This document shows, one piece after another, positions 14,960 through 21,892 of a DNA stretch of 29,442 bases. The DNA is taken from contig JAFCCX010000002.1 in NCBI GenBank assembly GCA_017609995.1, positions 1 to 29,442 of the forward strand, read 5' to 3'. This stretch comes from Candidatus Pacearchaeota archaeon (GTDB lineage: Archaea; Nanobdellota; Nanobdellia; UBA10117; JABICX01). Numbering within the stretch: position 1 is the first letter of the stretch; every line of letters starts with the position of its first letter. The position numbers were made by a program, and so were the translations under genes. The notes under the pieces are model-generated. The model was not told the origin of the DNA. It saw nothing but the letters and a program-made list of their open reading frames with translations, and did no database searches.

Positions 14960-14979
14960 TTCTGCATTCTATCAAACTC

Positions 14980-15540
14980 ATGGACATTGAAAAACTGAAG
15001 CATACTCTTAAGAGAATTTGGCATTTTCTTGTACATGAAGATTCTTGGCAATCTTTTCTAGCAGACGCAATTATAATTTTGATTGTTGGTAAGTTTATTT
15101 TGTTCCCTGCTTTTGGATTTGTAATGGGTACAGAATTCCCAGCAGTGGCTGTTATCTCAGGTTCAATGGATCATGATGGTCAGAATATTGATGAATGGTG
15201 GGCAATAAATGGTGCTTGGTATGAAGCGCGTGGTTTAACAAAAGAAGATTTTGCTCAGTTTGATTATGTAAATGGTTTTGAAAAAGGAGATGTTCTGATA
15301 ATTAAAGGAGTAGATAATCCTGAAGTAGGTGATGTTATTGTATATGATGTTGCATCGCGCAGAGACCCGATTATTCATAGAGTAATTTCAGAAGAGCCAA
15401 TTAGTACAAAAGGTGATGCTAATTTTGGACAGTTGTTTTTTGAGAACAATGTTTCTCAAAACCAAATCCAAGGGAAAGCAATATTTATAATTCCAAAAAT
15501 TGGTTGGATTAAAGTTGCTTTTGTTGAGTTAATATCATGA
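14980..15540 (+). CDS. Signal peptidase I, archaeal/ER type (family S26B)
   Basis: 186 residues. It removes signal peptides from exported proteins at the outer face of the membrane. One N-terminal membrane helix (about 27-48) anchors it. Catalytic Ser62 lies in VISGSM and His133 in IIHRVI, with KGDAN (Asp146) as the likely acidic residue; S26B enzymes use Ser-His-Asp instead of the bacterial Ser-Lys pair. About 40 residues between Ser and the next conserved strand (NIDEWWAINGAWYEARG...) form an insert. Its TGA overlaps the next ATG by 3 bases (ATGA), so it is translationally coupled to the RNase P gene. Confidence 0.9.
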   Translation: MDIEKLKHTLKRIWHFLVHEDSWQSFLADAIIILIVGKFILFPAFGFVMGTEFPAVAVISGSMDHDGQNIDEWWAINGAWYEARGLTKEDFAQFDYVNGFEKGDVLIIKGVDNPEVGDVIVYDVASRRDPIIHRVISEEPISTKGDANFGQLFFENNVSQNQIQGKAIFIIPKIGWIKVAFVELIS

Positions 15541-15854
15541 GAAAACATAAAGATTTAGGTCAAGTAAATATTGCTAAAGAGCGAATTAAACTTCTGTTTA
15601 GCGAGGCTAAAAAAAATGCAGCAAAGCATCCAGCAAGAGCAAACCGCTATATTTTCTTAGCTAGAAAGCTAGCGATGAGATATAATCTGCGAATGAGTTC
15701 AGAACAACGAAGAGAGTATTGTCACAAATGCTATCATTATCTTTTACCTGGAAAAAACTGCACAGTTAGAACAAATTCCAAAACAAAATGTGTAGAATAT
15801 CTTTGCGCAGATTGTAAACATATTAACAGGTATGGTTATGGCAATAAGAATTAG
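15537..15854 (+). CDS. rnp4: RNase P protein component 4 (Rpp21/Rpr2)
   Basis: 105 residues. Rpp21 pairs with Rpp29 on the RNase P RNA, which matures tRNA 5' ends. An N-terminal helical section (IAKERIKLLFSEAKKN, HPARANRYIFLARKLAMRYN) is followed by a C-terminal zinc ribbon: CHKC near residues 62-65 and CADC near residues 90-93. It sits between signal peptidase and a PLD-like gene and overlaps both. Its presence implies a protein-assisted RNase P, unlike Nanoarchaeum equitans, which lacks RNase P. Confidence 0.88.
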   Translation: MRKHKDLGQVNIAKERIKLLFSEAKKNAAKHPARANRYIFLARKLAMRYNLRMSSEQRREYCHKCYHYLLPGKNCTVRTNSKTKCVEYLCADCKHINRYGYGNKN

Positions 15855-16377
15855 ATATCTGCTTTTAGTAGTTGTGTTCTTCTTAGTTGGAATTGCAATT
15901 GGTATGTTAGTTACACCCGCTGTACAATCTAGCGGAATTAAAGTTGTTAATGATCGAGATTATACTGCAGAGGTTGTATATGAGATTGAAAATGCAGACT
16001 ATTCAGTTCATGTTTCAGTTTACTCTTTAGATTATTACCTTAAGTATCCACATAGTGATGCAAACAAAATTATGAAAGCACTTGGTGATGCACATGACAG
16101 AGGACTTGATGTTAGAATTATCGTAGATGAATATCCAAAAAGTGCAGATGGTATGGCTTACCTTATAGAACGAGGTGTTTCAATTAAGTATGATGGTAAC
16201 GCCCAATCAACACATACAAAGTTAGCTATAATTGATTCAGATACAGTTTTTGTTGGCTCAACAAACTGGAGATATTATTCTCTAGAAAAAAATCATGAAG
16301 CAAATGTTGTTCTTTATTCATTTGAGATTGCTCAAGAATTTGAAGAATATTTTGAGGAGATTTGGAATGCGACTTAA
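15832..16377 (+). CDS. Membrane-anchored phospholipase D-family protein (single HKD)
   Basis: 181 residues. A hydrophobic N-terminal helix (about 9-30) anchors the protein; a second ATG at 15838 is an equally good start. The rest is one PLD domain with the HKD motif THTKLAIID (His128, Lys130, Asp135) followed by VFVGSTNW and NHEAN. Single-HKD proteins such as Nuc act as homodimeric phosphodiesterases on DNA or phospholipid, so a secreted nuclease or lipase is possible, but substrate cannot be read from sequence. It overlaps the RNase P gene (23 bp) and the next gene (11 bp), so all four share one operon. Confidence 0.85.
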   Translation: MVMAIRIRYLLLVVVFFLVGIAIGMLVTPAVQSSGIKVVNDRDYTAEVVYEIENADYSVHVSVYSLDYYLKYPHSDANKIMKALGDAHDRGLDVRIIVDEYPKSADGMAYLIERGVSIKYDGNAQSTHTKLAIIDSDTVFVGSTNWRYYSLEKNHEANVVLYSFEIAQEFEEYFEEIWNAT

Positions 16378-16573
16378 AATTAAAGTTAAACCAAATCAAC
16401 CTGAAACAAAGATTCTAAAAGAAGGTGAAGAGTTAGTTATTGCAGTTGCAGCACCAGCTGACAAAAGCAAAGCTAATATTGAACTTCTTAAGTTTCTAAG
16501 AAGAAAATATAAAAAAGAAGTTAAACTAATCTCCGGTACTACTTCTCGGAAGAAGATTGTTCAACTTTCTTAA
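16367..16573 (+). CDS. DUF167/YggU family protein
   Basis: 68 residues from the ATG at 16367, which overlaps the PLD gene stop. The family pattern is clear: MRLKIKVKPNQPETKI, then VAAPADKSKANIELLKFL, then VKLISGTTSRKKIVQ. DUF167 proteins are small alpha/beta proteins of unknown function found in all domains of life. The overlapping start suggests coupled translation with the upstream gene. An earlier ATG at 16295 lies deep in the PLD gene and is rejected. Confidence 0.85.
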   Translation: MRLKIKVKPNQPETKILKEGEELVIAVAAPADKSKANIELLKFLRRKYKKEVKLISGTTSRKKIVQLS

Positions 16574-16574
16574 T

Positions 16575-16832
16575 TTATCTCTTTCCAGCCCAGTTGTATA
16601 AGTATGCAATTAAGTATCCACCAACAAAACCGTCAAGGAAGCAGTATATAAAACCAATTAATGCGCCAGCAGCTGTAACTGAATAACCAGGATATATGGT
16701 TATTAGTAGTTCTAAAAGTTCAAGTCCATATCCAGTATATGCTGCAACTAGAGTCCATAGGAAAAATACTACTCCGCCTAGAATACCTAATGACAAACCT
16801 AATGCTTTAGGATTTAATTTTGCACTCGCCAT
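16575..16832 (-). CDS. Small two-to-three-helix membrane protein (family often auto-named 'holin')
   Basis: 85 residues. MASAKLNPKALGLSLGILGG, two long hydrophobic helices and the C-terminal GFIYCFLDGFVGGYLIAYLYNW match a small archaeal/bacterial family that databases often label bacteriophage holin. I see no phage genes here, and that name should not be taken literally. It is the third gene of a minus-strand unit, 2 bp after the flavin-barrel gene. Function unknown. Confidence 0.65.
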   Translation of the reverse strand: MASAKLNPKALGLSLGILGGVVFFLWTLVAAYTGYGLELLELLITIYPGYSVTAAGALIGFIYCFLDGFVGGYLIAYLYNWAGKR

Positions 16833-16834
16833 GA

Positions 16835-17212
16835 TTATAAATGACTTCCTAACTTAATAACTTTTATTTTAATAACACACATCTTTTTGTCTTCTGGTCC
16901 TGAATAATGTTTTAGGAAGATAGGATTTTTATCTAAGATTTGTTTTTTAAGTGTAACATCATTTGATATTTCTGCTACACCTTCGATTCTAAAGAAGTCA
17001 TGATCTCTCCAGATGTAAACACTTACATTTGAATTATTTTCAATCTGTTTTACTTTATTACTAGCACAGTTAGTAACACAATAAATAATTCCCTCTTTAT
17101 CAAGTGTAAGAATAACCATTGCCCTAACTTGTGGCTTTTCACCATCAATAGTTGCAATAGCACCATACTTATTTTCTTCTACAAATTTAACAAATTTTTT
17201 CCAATTCTTCAT
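16835..17212 (-). CDS. Pyridoxamine-5'-phosphate-oxidase-like split-barrel flavoprotein
   Basis: 125 residues. The N-terminus (VKFVEENKYGAIATIDGEKPQVRAM) and the middle (IIYCVTNCASNKVKQIENNSNVSVYIW...FFRIEGVAEI) follow the FMN-binding split-barrel fold of general stress protein 26-like and PNPOx-like proteins. The family includes PLP-synthesis oxidases but also many F420/FMN/heme-binding proteins; the length is too short for a true PdxH, so the reaction is unknown. It overlaps the threonyl-tRNA synthetase stop by 4 bp (ATGA). Confidence 0.8.
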   Translation of the reverse strand: MKNWKKFVKFVEENKYGAIATIDGEKPQVRAMVILTLDKEGIIYCVTNCASNKVKQIENNSNVSVYIWRDHDFFRIEGVAEISNDVTLKKQILDKNPIFLKHYSGPEDKKMCVIKIKVIKLGSHL

Positions 17213-18411
17213 TTTCTCTCAGAAACAAGTTTTCTAACTTGTGTTGTGAATTCGCCTGGTTTGACACCAAACTTAACTTTGCCGCCACGAACTCTGACAG
17301 CTAAAGTTCCTTTTGCTTTTTCTTTTGGTCCAATTACAATAATAAATGGAATATGCTGAAGTTCAGCATCTCGAACTTTCTTTTGAATAGATTCAGTTCG
17401 ATAATCTCCTTCAACTCGAACACCTGCGGTCCTTAGTTTTTGTTCAATGCTCTTTGTATAACGAGTTAAATCATCATTCATTGCAATGATTTTTGCTTGT
17501 ATTGGAGACAACCAAATTGGAAGAGCTCCATTATGATGCTCAAGTAAAACAGCCATAAATCTTTCAGTTGAACCAATTAAAGTTCTATGAATCATAACAG
17601 GTGCATGTTTCTTATTATCCTCACCAATATAGTAAAGTTTGAATCGTTCGGGGAAATTAAAATCCAATTGAATTGTTCCAAGTTGCCAATTCTTACCAGC
17701 ACTATCTTTGATATGCAAATCAATCTTTGGTCCATAAAATGCACCATCACCTTTATTGATTTTGTAATTAACTCGCATTTTCTTTAGAGAATTTGCAAGA
17801 GTATCTGTTGCAAGTTTCCACATTGCATCTGTGCCAATTGATTTCTTTGGTTTTGTAGAAAGCTCCATGTGAACATTTGCTTTGCTAAATCCAAAAGCAG
17901 CATACATTTCAAAAGCAGATTTAACTAATTTGATAACTTCCTCTTGGATCTGCTCAGGTGTGCAAAATACATGAGCATCATCTTGAGTAAATCCTCGAAC
18001 TCTGAAAAGCCCACTAAGAACTCCAGACCTTTCGTTTCTATAAACAACACCAAACTCAGCATATTTAATTGGAAGTTCTCTGTAAGAATGGGAGTTTGCT
18101 TTGTAAATGTAAATATGACCTGGACAATTCATTGGTTTTACACCAAAACTTTGCCCTTCAATTTTTGTGAAGAACATATCGTTTTTGTATTTATCATAAT
18201 GGCCAGATTTCTTCCACAAATCAGCTTTGTAAACATGCGGAGTGCAAACAAACTCATAACCTTGCTCAATTAGTTTGTTTCGCATGTAATCTTCAATTAA
18301 CCAGCGAAGCATAGCTCCTTTTGGATGGAAAACAGGTAGACCTGCACCTAAATCAGCATGAACACTAAATAAGTCCTGCTCCTTGCCAATTACACGGTGG
18401 TCTTTTTTCAT
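17209..18411 (-). CDS. thrS: Threonyl-tRNA synthetase, catalytic and anticodon domains only
   Basis: 400 residues from ATG 18411. It charges tRNA-Thr. The sequence begins right before motif 1 (DHRVIGKEQDLFSVH) and includes motif 2 (FGVVYRNERSGVLSGLFRVRG), motif 3 (GSTERFMAVLLEHH) and the zinc ligands Cys96, His147 and His275. A C-terminal anticodon-binding domain covers about 300-400. There is no TGS domain and no editing domain of either the bacterial/eukaryotic or archaeal type, making it about 230 residues shorter than full-length enzymes. Catalytic-only ThrRS is known in some archaea, where a second protein does editing; no such gene is in this window. A start at 18483 would add 24 unrelated residues. 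Confidence 0.92.
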   Translation of the reverse strand: MKKDHRVIGKEQDLFSVHADLGAGLPVFHPKGAMLRWLIEDYMRNKLIEQGYEFVCTPHVYKADLWKKSGHYDKYKNDMFFTKIEGQSFGVKPMNCPGHIYIYKANSHSYRELPIKYAEFGVVYRNERSGVLSGLFRVRGFTQDDAHVFCTPEQIQEEVIKLVKSAFEMYAAFGFSKANVHMELSTKPKKSIGTDAMWKLATDTLANSLKKMRVNYKINKGDGAFYGPKIDLHIKDSAGKNWQLGTIQLDFNFPERFKLYYIGEDNKKHAPVMIHRTLIGSTERFMAVLLEHHNGALPIWLSPIQAKIIAMNDDLTRYTKSIEQKLRTAGVRVEGDYRTESIQKKVRDAELQHIPFIIVIGPKEKAKGTLAVRVRGGKVKFGVKPGEFTTQVRKLVSERK

Positions 18412-18508
18412 ATCTAAACTATATTGGCTAGGAATAAAAAGGTTATGAATACAGTGAGATAAAAAAAGAAAAAGGGAAAACAACCTCCGAAGCGCTCCGA
18501 ATGATTAT

Positions 18509-18796
18509 CTAAATGTGTTTAATGCCTTTCTTTCGAACATTAGCTTTCCAAATTTGTTTTGGCATCCACTTTGGTGCGTTTGCTGGTGCAGAAACTTTCT
18601 TTCTAGTTCCAGTAAAAATGTGAATTCTTCTTCTGCCCCGCTCTCTAAGCTGGATGTCAGCAAATCCTCGGGTAGCGGCCTTAAGTGCTGCTTGTCTTGG
18701 CTGCTTTCCAGTAAAAACGTGGTTTGTATCTTTACCGCCCTTGAGTAGGACGAAATATCTTGTTTTTCCAGTACTTCTTCGTCTTCTTCTTGCCAT
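18509..18796 (-). CDS. Chromosomal protein MC1
   Basis: 95 residues from ATG 18796, preceded by GAGGTGT. MC1 is a small basic architectural protein that sharply bends DNA and is known from methanosarcinas and haloarchaea. Family marks are TRYFVLLKGGKDTNHVFTGKQPRQAALKAATRG, IQLRERGRRRIHIFTG and APANAPKWMP, in order and with the usual spacing. The Arg-rich N-terminus (RRRRRSTGK) and a 14-residue basic C-terminus are more charged than in Methanosarcina. It has its own TATA box at about 18831-18845. A second ATG at 18835 would place the start inside the promoter and is rejected. Confidence 0.88.
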   Translation of the reverse strand: MARRRRRSTGKTRYFVLLKGGKDTNHVFTGKQPRQAALKAATRGFADIQLRERGRRRIHIFTGTRKKVSAPANAPKWMPKQIWKANVRKKGIKHI

Positions 18797-18830
18797 AATA
18801 GCACACCTCGCTAAAAAGTGATAGACATAA

Positions 18831-18845
18831 CTCATATATAAATTC
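18831..18845 (-). promoter_or_regulatory. TATA-like element for MC1
   Basis: The minus strand reads AATTTATATATGAG, giving a leader of about 10-15 nt with a GAGGTGT ribosome-binding site at 18803-18809. Confidence 0.5.
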
Positions 18846-18903
18846 TTCGCTACGCAAGGCGTTTTTTAAGAACGTGTTATTTTAGCATAGTGGTTTCAGA
18901 ACT

Positions 18904-19116
18904 CTAATCTGTCTTAGGAGGGAAATAAGCTTTTCGAAAAGGAGGTTCACCAGCTAATTTACTTGTAAGTACGCCTTCTTTTTCTAATTCATCAGCAACA
19001 CGTGCTCCGATATCTGTTGCAGGATGAAAACTACCTGTTTCGTTTGCATGTTGCAGTAGTGCAATTCGATCTCCTCGATTTGCTAGTTCATATAGAGTGT
19101 CTTCTCGATTTACCAT
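18904..19116 (-). CDS. 70-residue conserved-looking small soluble protein
   Basis: It starts MVNREDTLYELANRGD one base after the PCNA stop (TAAAATG); an in-frame ATG five codons upstream would overlap PCNA and is less likely. The sequence is helical with a Pro-rich end (GEPPFRKAYFPPKTD). Overall it is polar and without membrane segments. The tight linkage to pcn suggests co-translation, but no known clamp-binding PIP-box (QxxLxxFF) is visible. Function unknown. Confidence 0.6.
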   Translation of the reverse strand: MVNREDTLYELANRGDRIALLQHANETGSFHPATDIGARVADELEKEGVLTSKLAGEPPFRKAYFPPKTD

Positions 19117-19117
19117 T

Positions 19118-19864
19118 TTACTTATTTTCAATCCGTGGAGCTAGGATAAAAGACATCTTAAGTTTGTTCAGAGCTTTGAAATCTAGCTTTAATGGATAAT
19201 CAGATGAGAACTGAATTAGAGCTGTATCAGCAATAGCTGCTGATTTTGCCATCTTTTTCAGATATTCAACAGAATAAATTGAGCGTGAAGTTTCTTTAGC
19301 ATCAAGTTTGATTAGAGCATCGCTTCCTTTAGATAATTCAATATCAACTTTGCTTCCAATTTCACCTGCACTTAAAGATAGCTTGCTTGAACTTATTGCA
19401 ATGTTTATTGCATCACCAATTGATCCTGCATCTTCAATATATTCTTTAAATTCTTTTGCATCGATTTCAGCTGTTGCTTTGAAATCAAGATTTGGTATGC
19501 TTCTTTCCTTTTCTTCTTTCTCGATTAATGGAATTGCAAATCTTCTTTTTGAAATCCCAGCAATTTCAACAATGAATTTGTTCTTATCAGTTGACATTGA
19601 GACAAGCTCGCCTGCTCGAACTCTTCTTAGAGCATGTTTTAGTGGTTCTAAGTTTACTGTAATTGTTTCTGGAGTAGAAACATCATACTTTGTAAATGAT
19701 GAAGGAAGAATATCTAATATAACCATAGAGATATTAGCTGGGTCCATAGCAACTAATCTTAACCCATCTTTAGATACTGAGAAAGTTGCTTCAGTAATAA
19801 ATTCAGAGATAATACCTATTGCGTTGTTTATTAATCTAACATCATCTATTTTCAAGCTAAACAT
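19118..19864 (-). CDS. pcn: DNA polymerase sliding clamp PCNA
   Basis: 248 residues, the normal length. The ring-shaped clamp tethers DNA polymerase, ligase, FEN1 and others. Recognised by the N-terminal FSLKIDDVRLINNAIGIISEFITEATFSV, LRLVAMDPANISMVILDI, the interdomain linker (EKEERSIPNLDF-like) and the C-terminal LKLDF...MSFILAPRIENK. A single PCNA gene is present in the window, consistent with a homotrimer. A ribosome-binding site (AGGTAAAG) lies at 19869-19876 with a TATA-like stretch near 19900. The gene sits beside OB-fold and TFS genes, a neighbourhood linking replication and transcription factors. Confidence 0.95.
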   Translation of the reverse strand: MFSLKIDDVRLINNAIGIISEFITEATFSVSKDGLRLVAMDPANISMVILDILPSSFTKYDVSTPETITVNLEPLKHALRRVRAGELVSMSTDKNKFIVEIAGISKRRFAIPLIEKEEKERSIPNLDFKATAEIDAKEFKEYIEDAGSIGDAINIAISSSKLSLSAGEIGSKVDIELSKGSDALIKLDAKETSRSIYSVEYLKKMAKSAAIADTALIQFSSDYPLKLDFKALNKLKMSFILAPRIENK

Positions 19865-19933
19865 TTTTCTTTACCTGGGAATAAAAAGTAATAAAATCTA
19901 ATTTAAAACGTTTTTGCGACTGTAACAGATAAT

Positions 19934-20059
19934 CTATCCTAAAATACCTGCAAGCATACCTTTGGTATATGCTAGATATAGTAAACCTGCTGCAACCACA
20001 GCTCCTATTAACAAACCCATTCCAAAGGAACCGAAATCGAAAAGTTGACCTTTCTTCAT
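19934..20059 (-). CDS. 41-residue membrane peptide
   Basis: MKKGQLFDFG is followed by a Gly/Ala-rich hydrophobic helix (about 12-32) and a short YTKGMLAGILG tail. It has a GAGGTTAT ribosome-binding site at about 20062-20069 and TATA-like sequence at 20090-20102. MKKGQ is the classic archaeal class III signal start, but there is almost no mature domain, so a simple anchor peptide is more likely. Function unknown. Confidence 0.55.
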   Translation of the reverse strand: MKKGQLFDFGSFGMGLLIGAVVAAGLLYLAYTKGMLAGILG

Positions 20060-20089
20060 GATATAACCTCTTGACTAAACTAAACAGGT

Positions 20090-20102
20090 CTTATATATAA
20101 AC
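20090..20102 (-). promoter_or_regulatory. TATA-like element overlapping the upstream stop codon
   Basis: The minus strand GTTTATATATAAG includes the last codons and stop of the OB-fold gene and lies about 30-40 bp before the start at 20059. Confidence 0.4.
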
Positions 20103-20423
20103 TTTCTTCCACAATTCCTTATCGATTTTCGAGAAATCTTGGATAATATCTGCTTGAAGTTCTGTTTCATCAGCTTCACCCCAAGTTCTACCTAGAACTC
20201 TGACAAACTGGCCTTCACGCAGCTCTTTGAATCTATCAATATCATTTGTTATAACAACAATTGTTCCAGTTCCGTCGTCAACCATAAAAGAATAGATGCT
20301 GTCATTCTTACTTACAATTGTTCCTGTAATGCTAACACGAACATGATCACTAGAAATATTCTTAATTGTAACTGGGACCGAAGCCCCTCTTTTTGTAAAT
20401 TGTTTCCTTTCTTCATCTACCAT
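20091..20423 (-). CDS. OB-fold single-stranded DNA-binding protein (RPA-like)
   Basis: 110 residues. One OB-fold: VPVTIKNISSDHVRVSITGTIVSKNDSIYSFMVDDGTGTIVVITND, then LREGQFVRVLGRTW and a C-terminal helix (ADIIQDFSKIDKELWKK). This is the pattern of RPA32/RPA14-like or RPA-associated small subunits, so it probably binds single-stranded DNA or joins a larger RPA, perhaps during replication with the neighbouring PCNA. It lacks the zinc finger and extra OB-folds of full-length archaeal RPA. It has its own TATA-like element near 20440-20453. Confidence 0.75.
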   Translation of the reverse strand: MVDEERKQFTKRGASVPVTIKNISSDHVRVSITGTIVSKNDSIYSFMVDDGTGTIVVITNDIDRFKELREGQFVRVLGRTWGEADETELQADIIQDFSKIDKELWKKVYI

Positions 20424-20463
20424 AGCTAGAAAATCAAATAAAAGAATAAAAGGATTTGTTTAG

Positions 20464-20787
20464 TTAAACGTATTCTCGCCAAGTGTGCTTGCACTTTATG
20501 CATCTGAAAAACCGAGTTGCAGGTTCATCAGCAGCCCGAGTTTGCTCTTCCCACCAATATGCTCCAACGTTCTTACATTTTGGGCACTCTTCATCTTTTG
20601 CAACTGGAAGAGTAGACTGATTTTGATCAGCAACACCAGTTCCTGCTTCTTCTTTTTTCTTAACTGATTCCTTTAATTTAATATCCTTTTTTCCACGGCT
20701 CTTATAACCACAACCACATTCTAGACCAGCTTTTCCATCTTTAGCTGGGATAAGTAAATTTCCGCATTTGGGACAAAAATCCATCAT
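20464..20787 (-). CDS. tfs: Transcription elongation factor TFS (TFIIS/Rpb9-like)
   Basis: 107 residues. TFS stimulates transcript cleavage by backtracked RNA polymerase. An N-terminal zinc ribbon (FCPKCGNLL ... ECGCGYKS) and a C-terminal zinc ribbon (ECPKCKN ... FFRCIKCKHTWREY) are joined by a charged linker. The acidic tip DE in RAADEPATRFF provides the residues that activate cleavage, so this copy looks active. A start at the second ATG (20784) is possible. The ribosome-binding site is AGGTGG, and a TATA-like stretch lies at about 20824-20837. Confidence 0.93.
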   Translation of the reverse strand: MMDFCPKCGNLLIPAKDGKAGLECGCGYKSRGKKDIKLKESVKKKEEAGTGVADQNQSTLPVAKDEECPKCKNVGAYWWEEQTRAADEPATRFFRCIKCKHTWREYV

Positions 20788-20893
20788 ATTAGCACCACCT
20801 AACTTTGTAGAACAGAAATGGCTGATATTTAAATTTTGTGTTAACTTACTAGAGTAAATAAATATTTTTAAAGAGGCGTGCTAAGAAGAAGTT

Positions 20894-21223
20894 ATGACAA
20901 CAATAATTTTTGAAAAGGGCCTAAAGTATGATTTTGCTACAGCCGATCAGAAAGGTGTAACAGATATGTTCAATAAACGGCGAAAAATCGCTGAAGAACA
21001 ATTACTTGGGAGAGAGTTTGGTTCAATTCACGAAGCTTTAGAACAAAAAGTGAATACTGATCCAGAATTTGATGGTCAAGAAGTGGGCTTCTTTTTTATG
21101 GCGCAGGAAAGAATTACTGTAGATGTTTCAGATCTACCTTATACTCTAAGTGAATTACCGGTTTATTCTACAGGTGTAATTAAGAAGGAAATGCTACTCG
21201 CTAAGGTTAAAGAAACCGAATAA
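20894..21223 (+). CDS. Unknown soluble protein, 109 residues
   Basis: No family recognised. It opens MTTIIFEKGLKYDF, then a Lys/Arg/Glu helix (MFNKRRKIAEEQLLG), an acidic section and a strand-rich end (VGFFFMAQERITVDVSDLPYTLSELPVYS). A TATA-like stretch (ATATTTTTAAAG, about 20862-20873) lies 20-30 bp upstream. It is divergent from tfs and convergent with the Lrp-type regulator. It looks like a cytosolic protein. Confidence 0.6.
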   Translation: MTTIIFEKGLKYDFATADQKGVTDMFNKRRKIAEEQLLGREFGSIHEALEQKVNTDPEFDGQEVGFFFMAQERITVDVSDLPYTLSELPVYSTGVIKKEMLLAKVKETE

Positions 21224-21282
21224 TTTCTAAGAATTTGAGAGTGGCAGCAAACATTCATTAAAGGATAGTAAGCTACAGTTCT

Positions 21283-21771
21283 TTATAGTAAATCCTCCAT
21301 TTTCTCAAACTTTGGGTCAGATACAACTTGATATAACTCAAAATCATCTACAAGGTTTGGAACATATTGCTTGGTTTCTTCAATAATCTGATTTAGATGA
21401 TTTGTATTTTCATAGACAATTGAGCAATAGAAATCAAATTTGCCAATTAGTTTAGAAACATGAACTACAAACTTGTTTGCAATTAGTTGACTTACAAATT
21501 TATCTCTATTTCCACTTCTAAGTCTAAGCAAAAGAATAGCTACATTTGGCAGTCCAAGAGCAGGCGGATTGATAACTGGTACAATTCCAGTAAGAACTTG
21601 CTCTTTCTGCAGGCGTTTTAGCCGTCTGGCAACAGAGTCTCTTCGCAGTCTTGTCTTATTAGCTATATCTGCTATACTTATTCTTCCATCCTGAAATAGA
21701 GTCTTAAGTATCTTCTTATCTTTTTCATCTATTTTTTGCGTTAAACCATATTTTATGCCTGCATTAGCCAT
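21283..21771 (-). CDS. Lrp/AsnC family transcription regulator
   Basis: 162 residues. The N-terminal winged helix (IDEKDKKILKTLFQDGRISIADIANKTRLRRDSVARRLKRLQKEQVLTG, residues about 14-62) is followed by a RAM-like alpha/beta domain (about 75-150) with the FDFYCSIVYE strand. Such regulators sense amino acids or other small molecules and act as dimers to octamers. The upstream region holds repeated ATAAGC half-sites around its TATA box, suggesting self-regulation. Ligand and targets are unknown. Confidence 0.85.
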   Translation of the reverse strand: MANAGIKYGLTQKIDEKDKKILKTLFQDGRISIADIANKTRLRRDSVARRLKRLQKEQVLTGIVPVINPPALGLPNVAILLLRLRSGNRDKFVSQLIANKFVVHVSKLIGKFDFYCSIVYENTNHLNQIIEETKQYVPNLVDDFELYQVVSDPKFEKMEDLL

Positions 21772-21782
21772 AATTATGTATA

Positions 21783-21820
21783 ATAAGCTATATTTATAAG
21801 CTTTTCGCTTATTTTAAGCG
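21783..21820. promoter_or_regulatory. Candidate Lrp-type operator overlapping the regulator promoter
   Basis: ATAAGC (21783-21788), ATAAGC (21796-21801), its inverse GCTTAT (21807-21812) and TTAAGCG (about 21814-21820) surround the minus-strand TATA (GCTTATAAATATAGC). The middle two form a perfect inverted repeat around TTTTC. Confidence 0.5.
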
Positions 21821-21834
21821 TTTTTTATCAAAAA

Positions 21835-21847
21835 TACTTATAAACTG
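21835..21847 (+). promoter_or_regulatory. TATA-like element for the 209-residue gene
   Basis: TACTTATAAACTG lies about 50 bp before ATG 21893, allowing a leader with an AAGAGGT ribosome-binding site at about 21878-21884. Confidence 0.45.
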
Positions 21848-21892
21848 ATGGACTAACTTATTAGTAACACCGGAAGTAAGAGGTAAAAGAAG

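Noticed and set aside
16575..16832. Phage holin
   Set aside because: The family name often used in databases is misleading here; there are no lysins, capsid or other phage genes in the window.
18505..18804. Overlapping minus-strand frame to MC1
   Set aside because: It is the alternate frame of MC1, with low-complexity Leu/Glu composition; the MC1 frame has a family match and the correct ribosome-binding site.
19308..19901. Long plus-strand open frame opposite pcn
   Set aside because: It is antisense to PCNA, which is unmistakable; long shadows are common on the opposite strand of A+T-rich genes.
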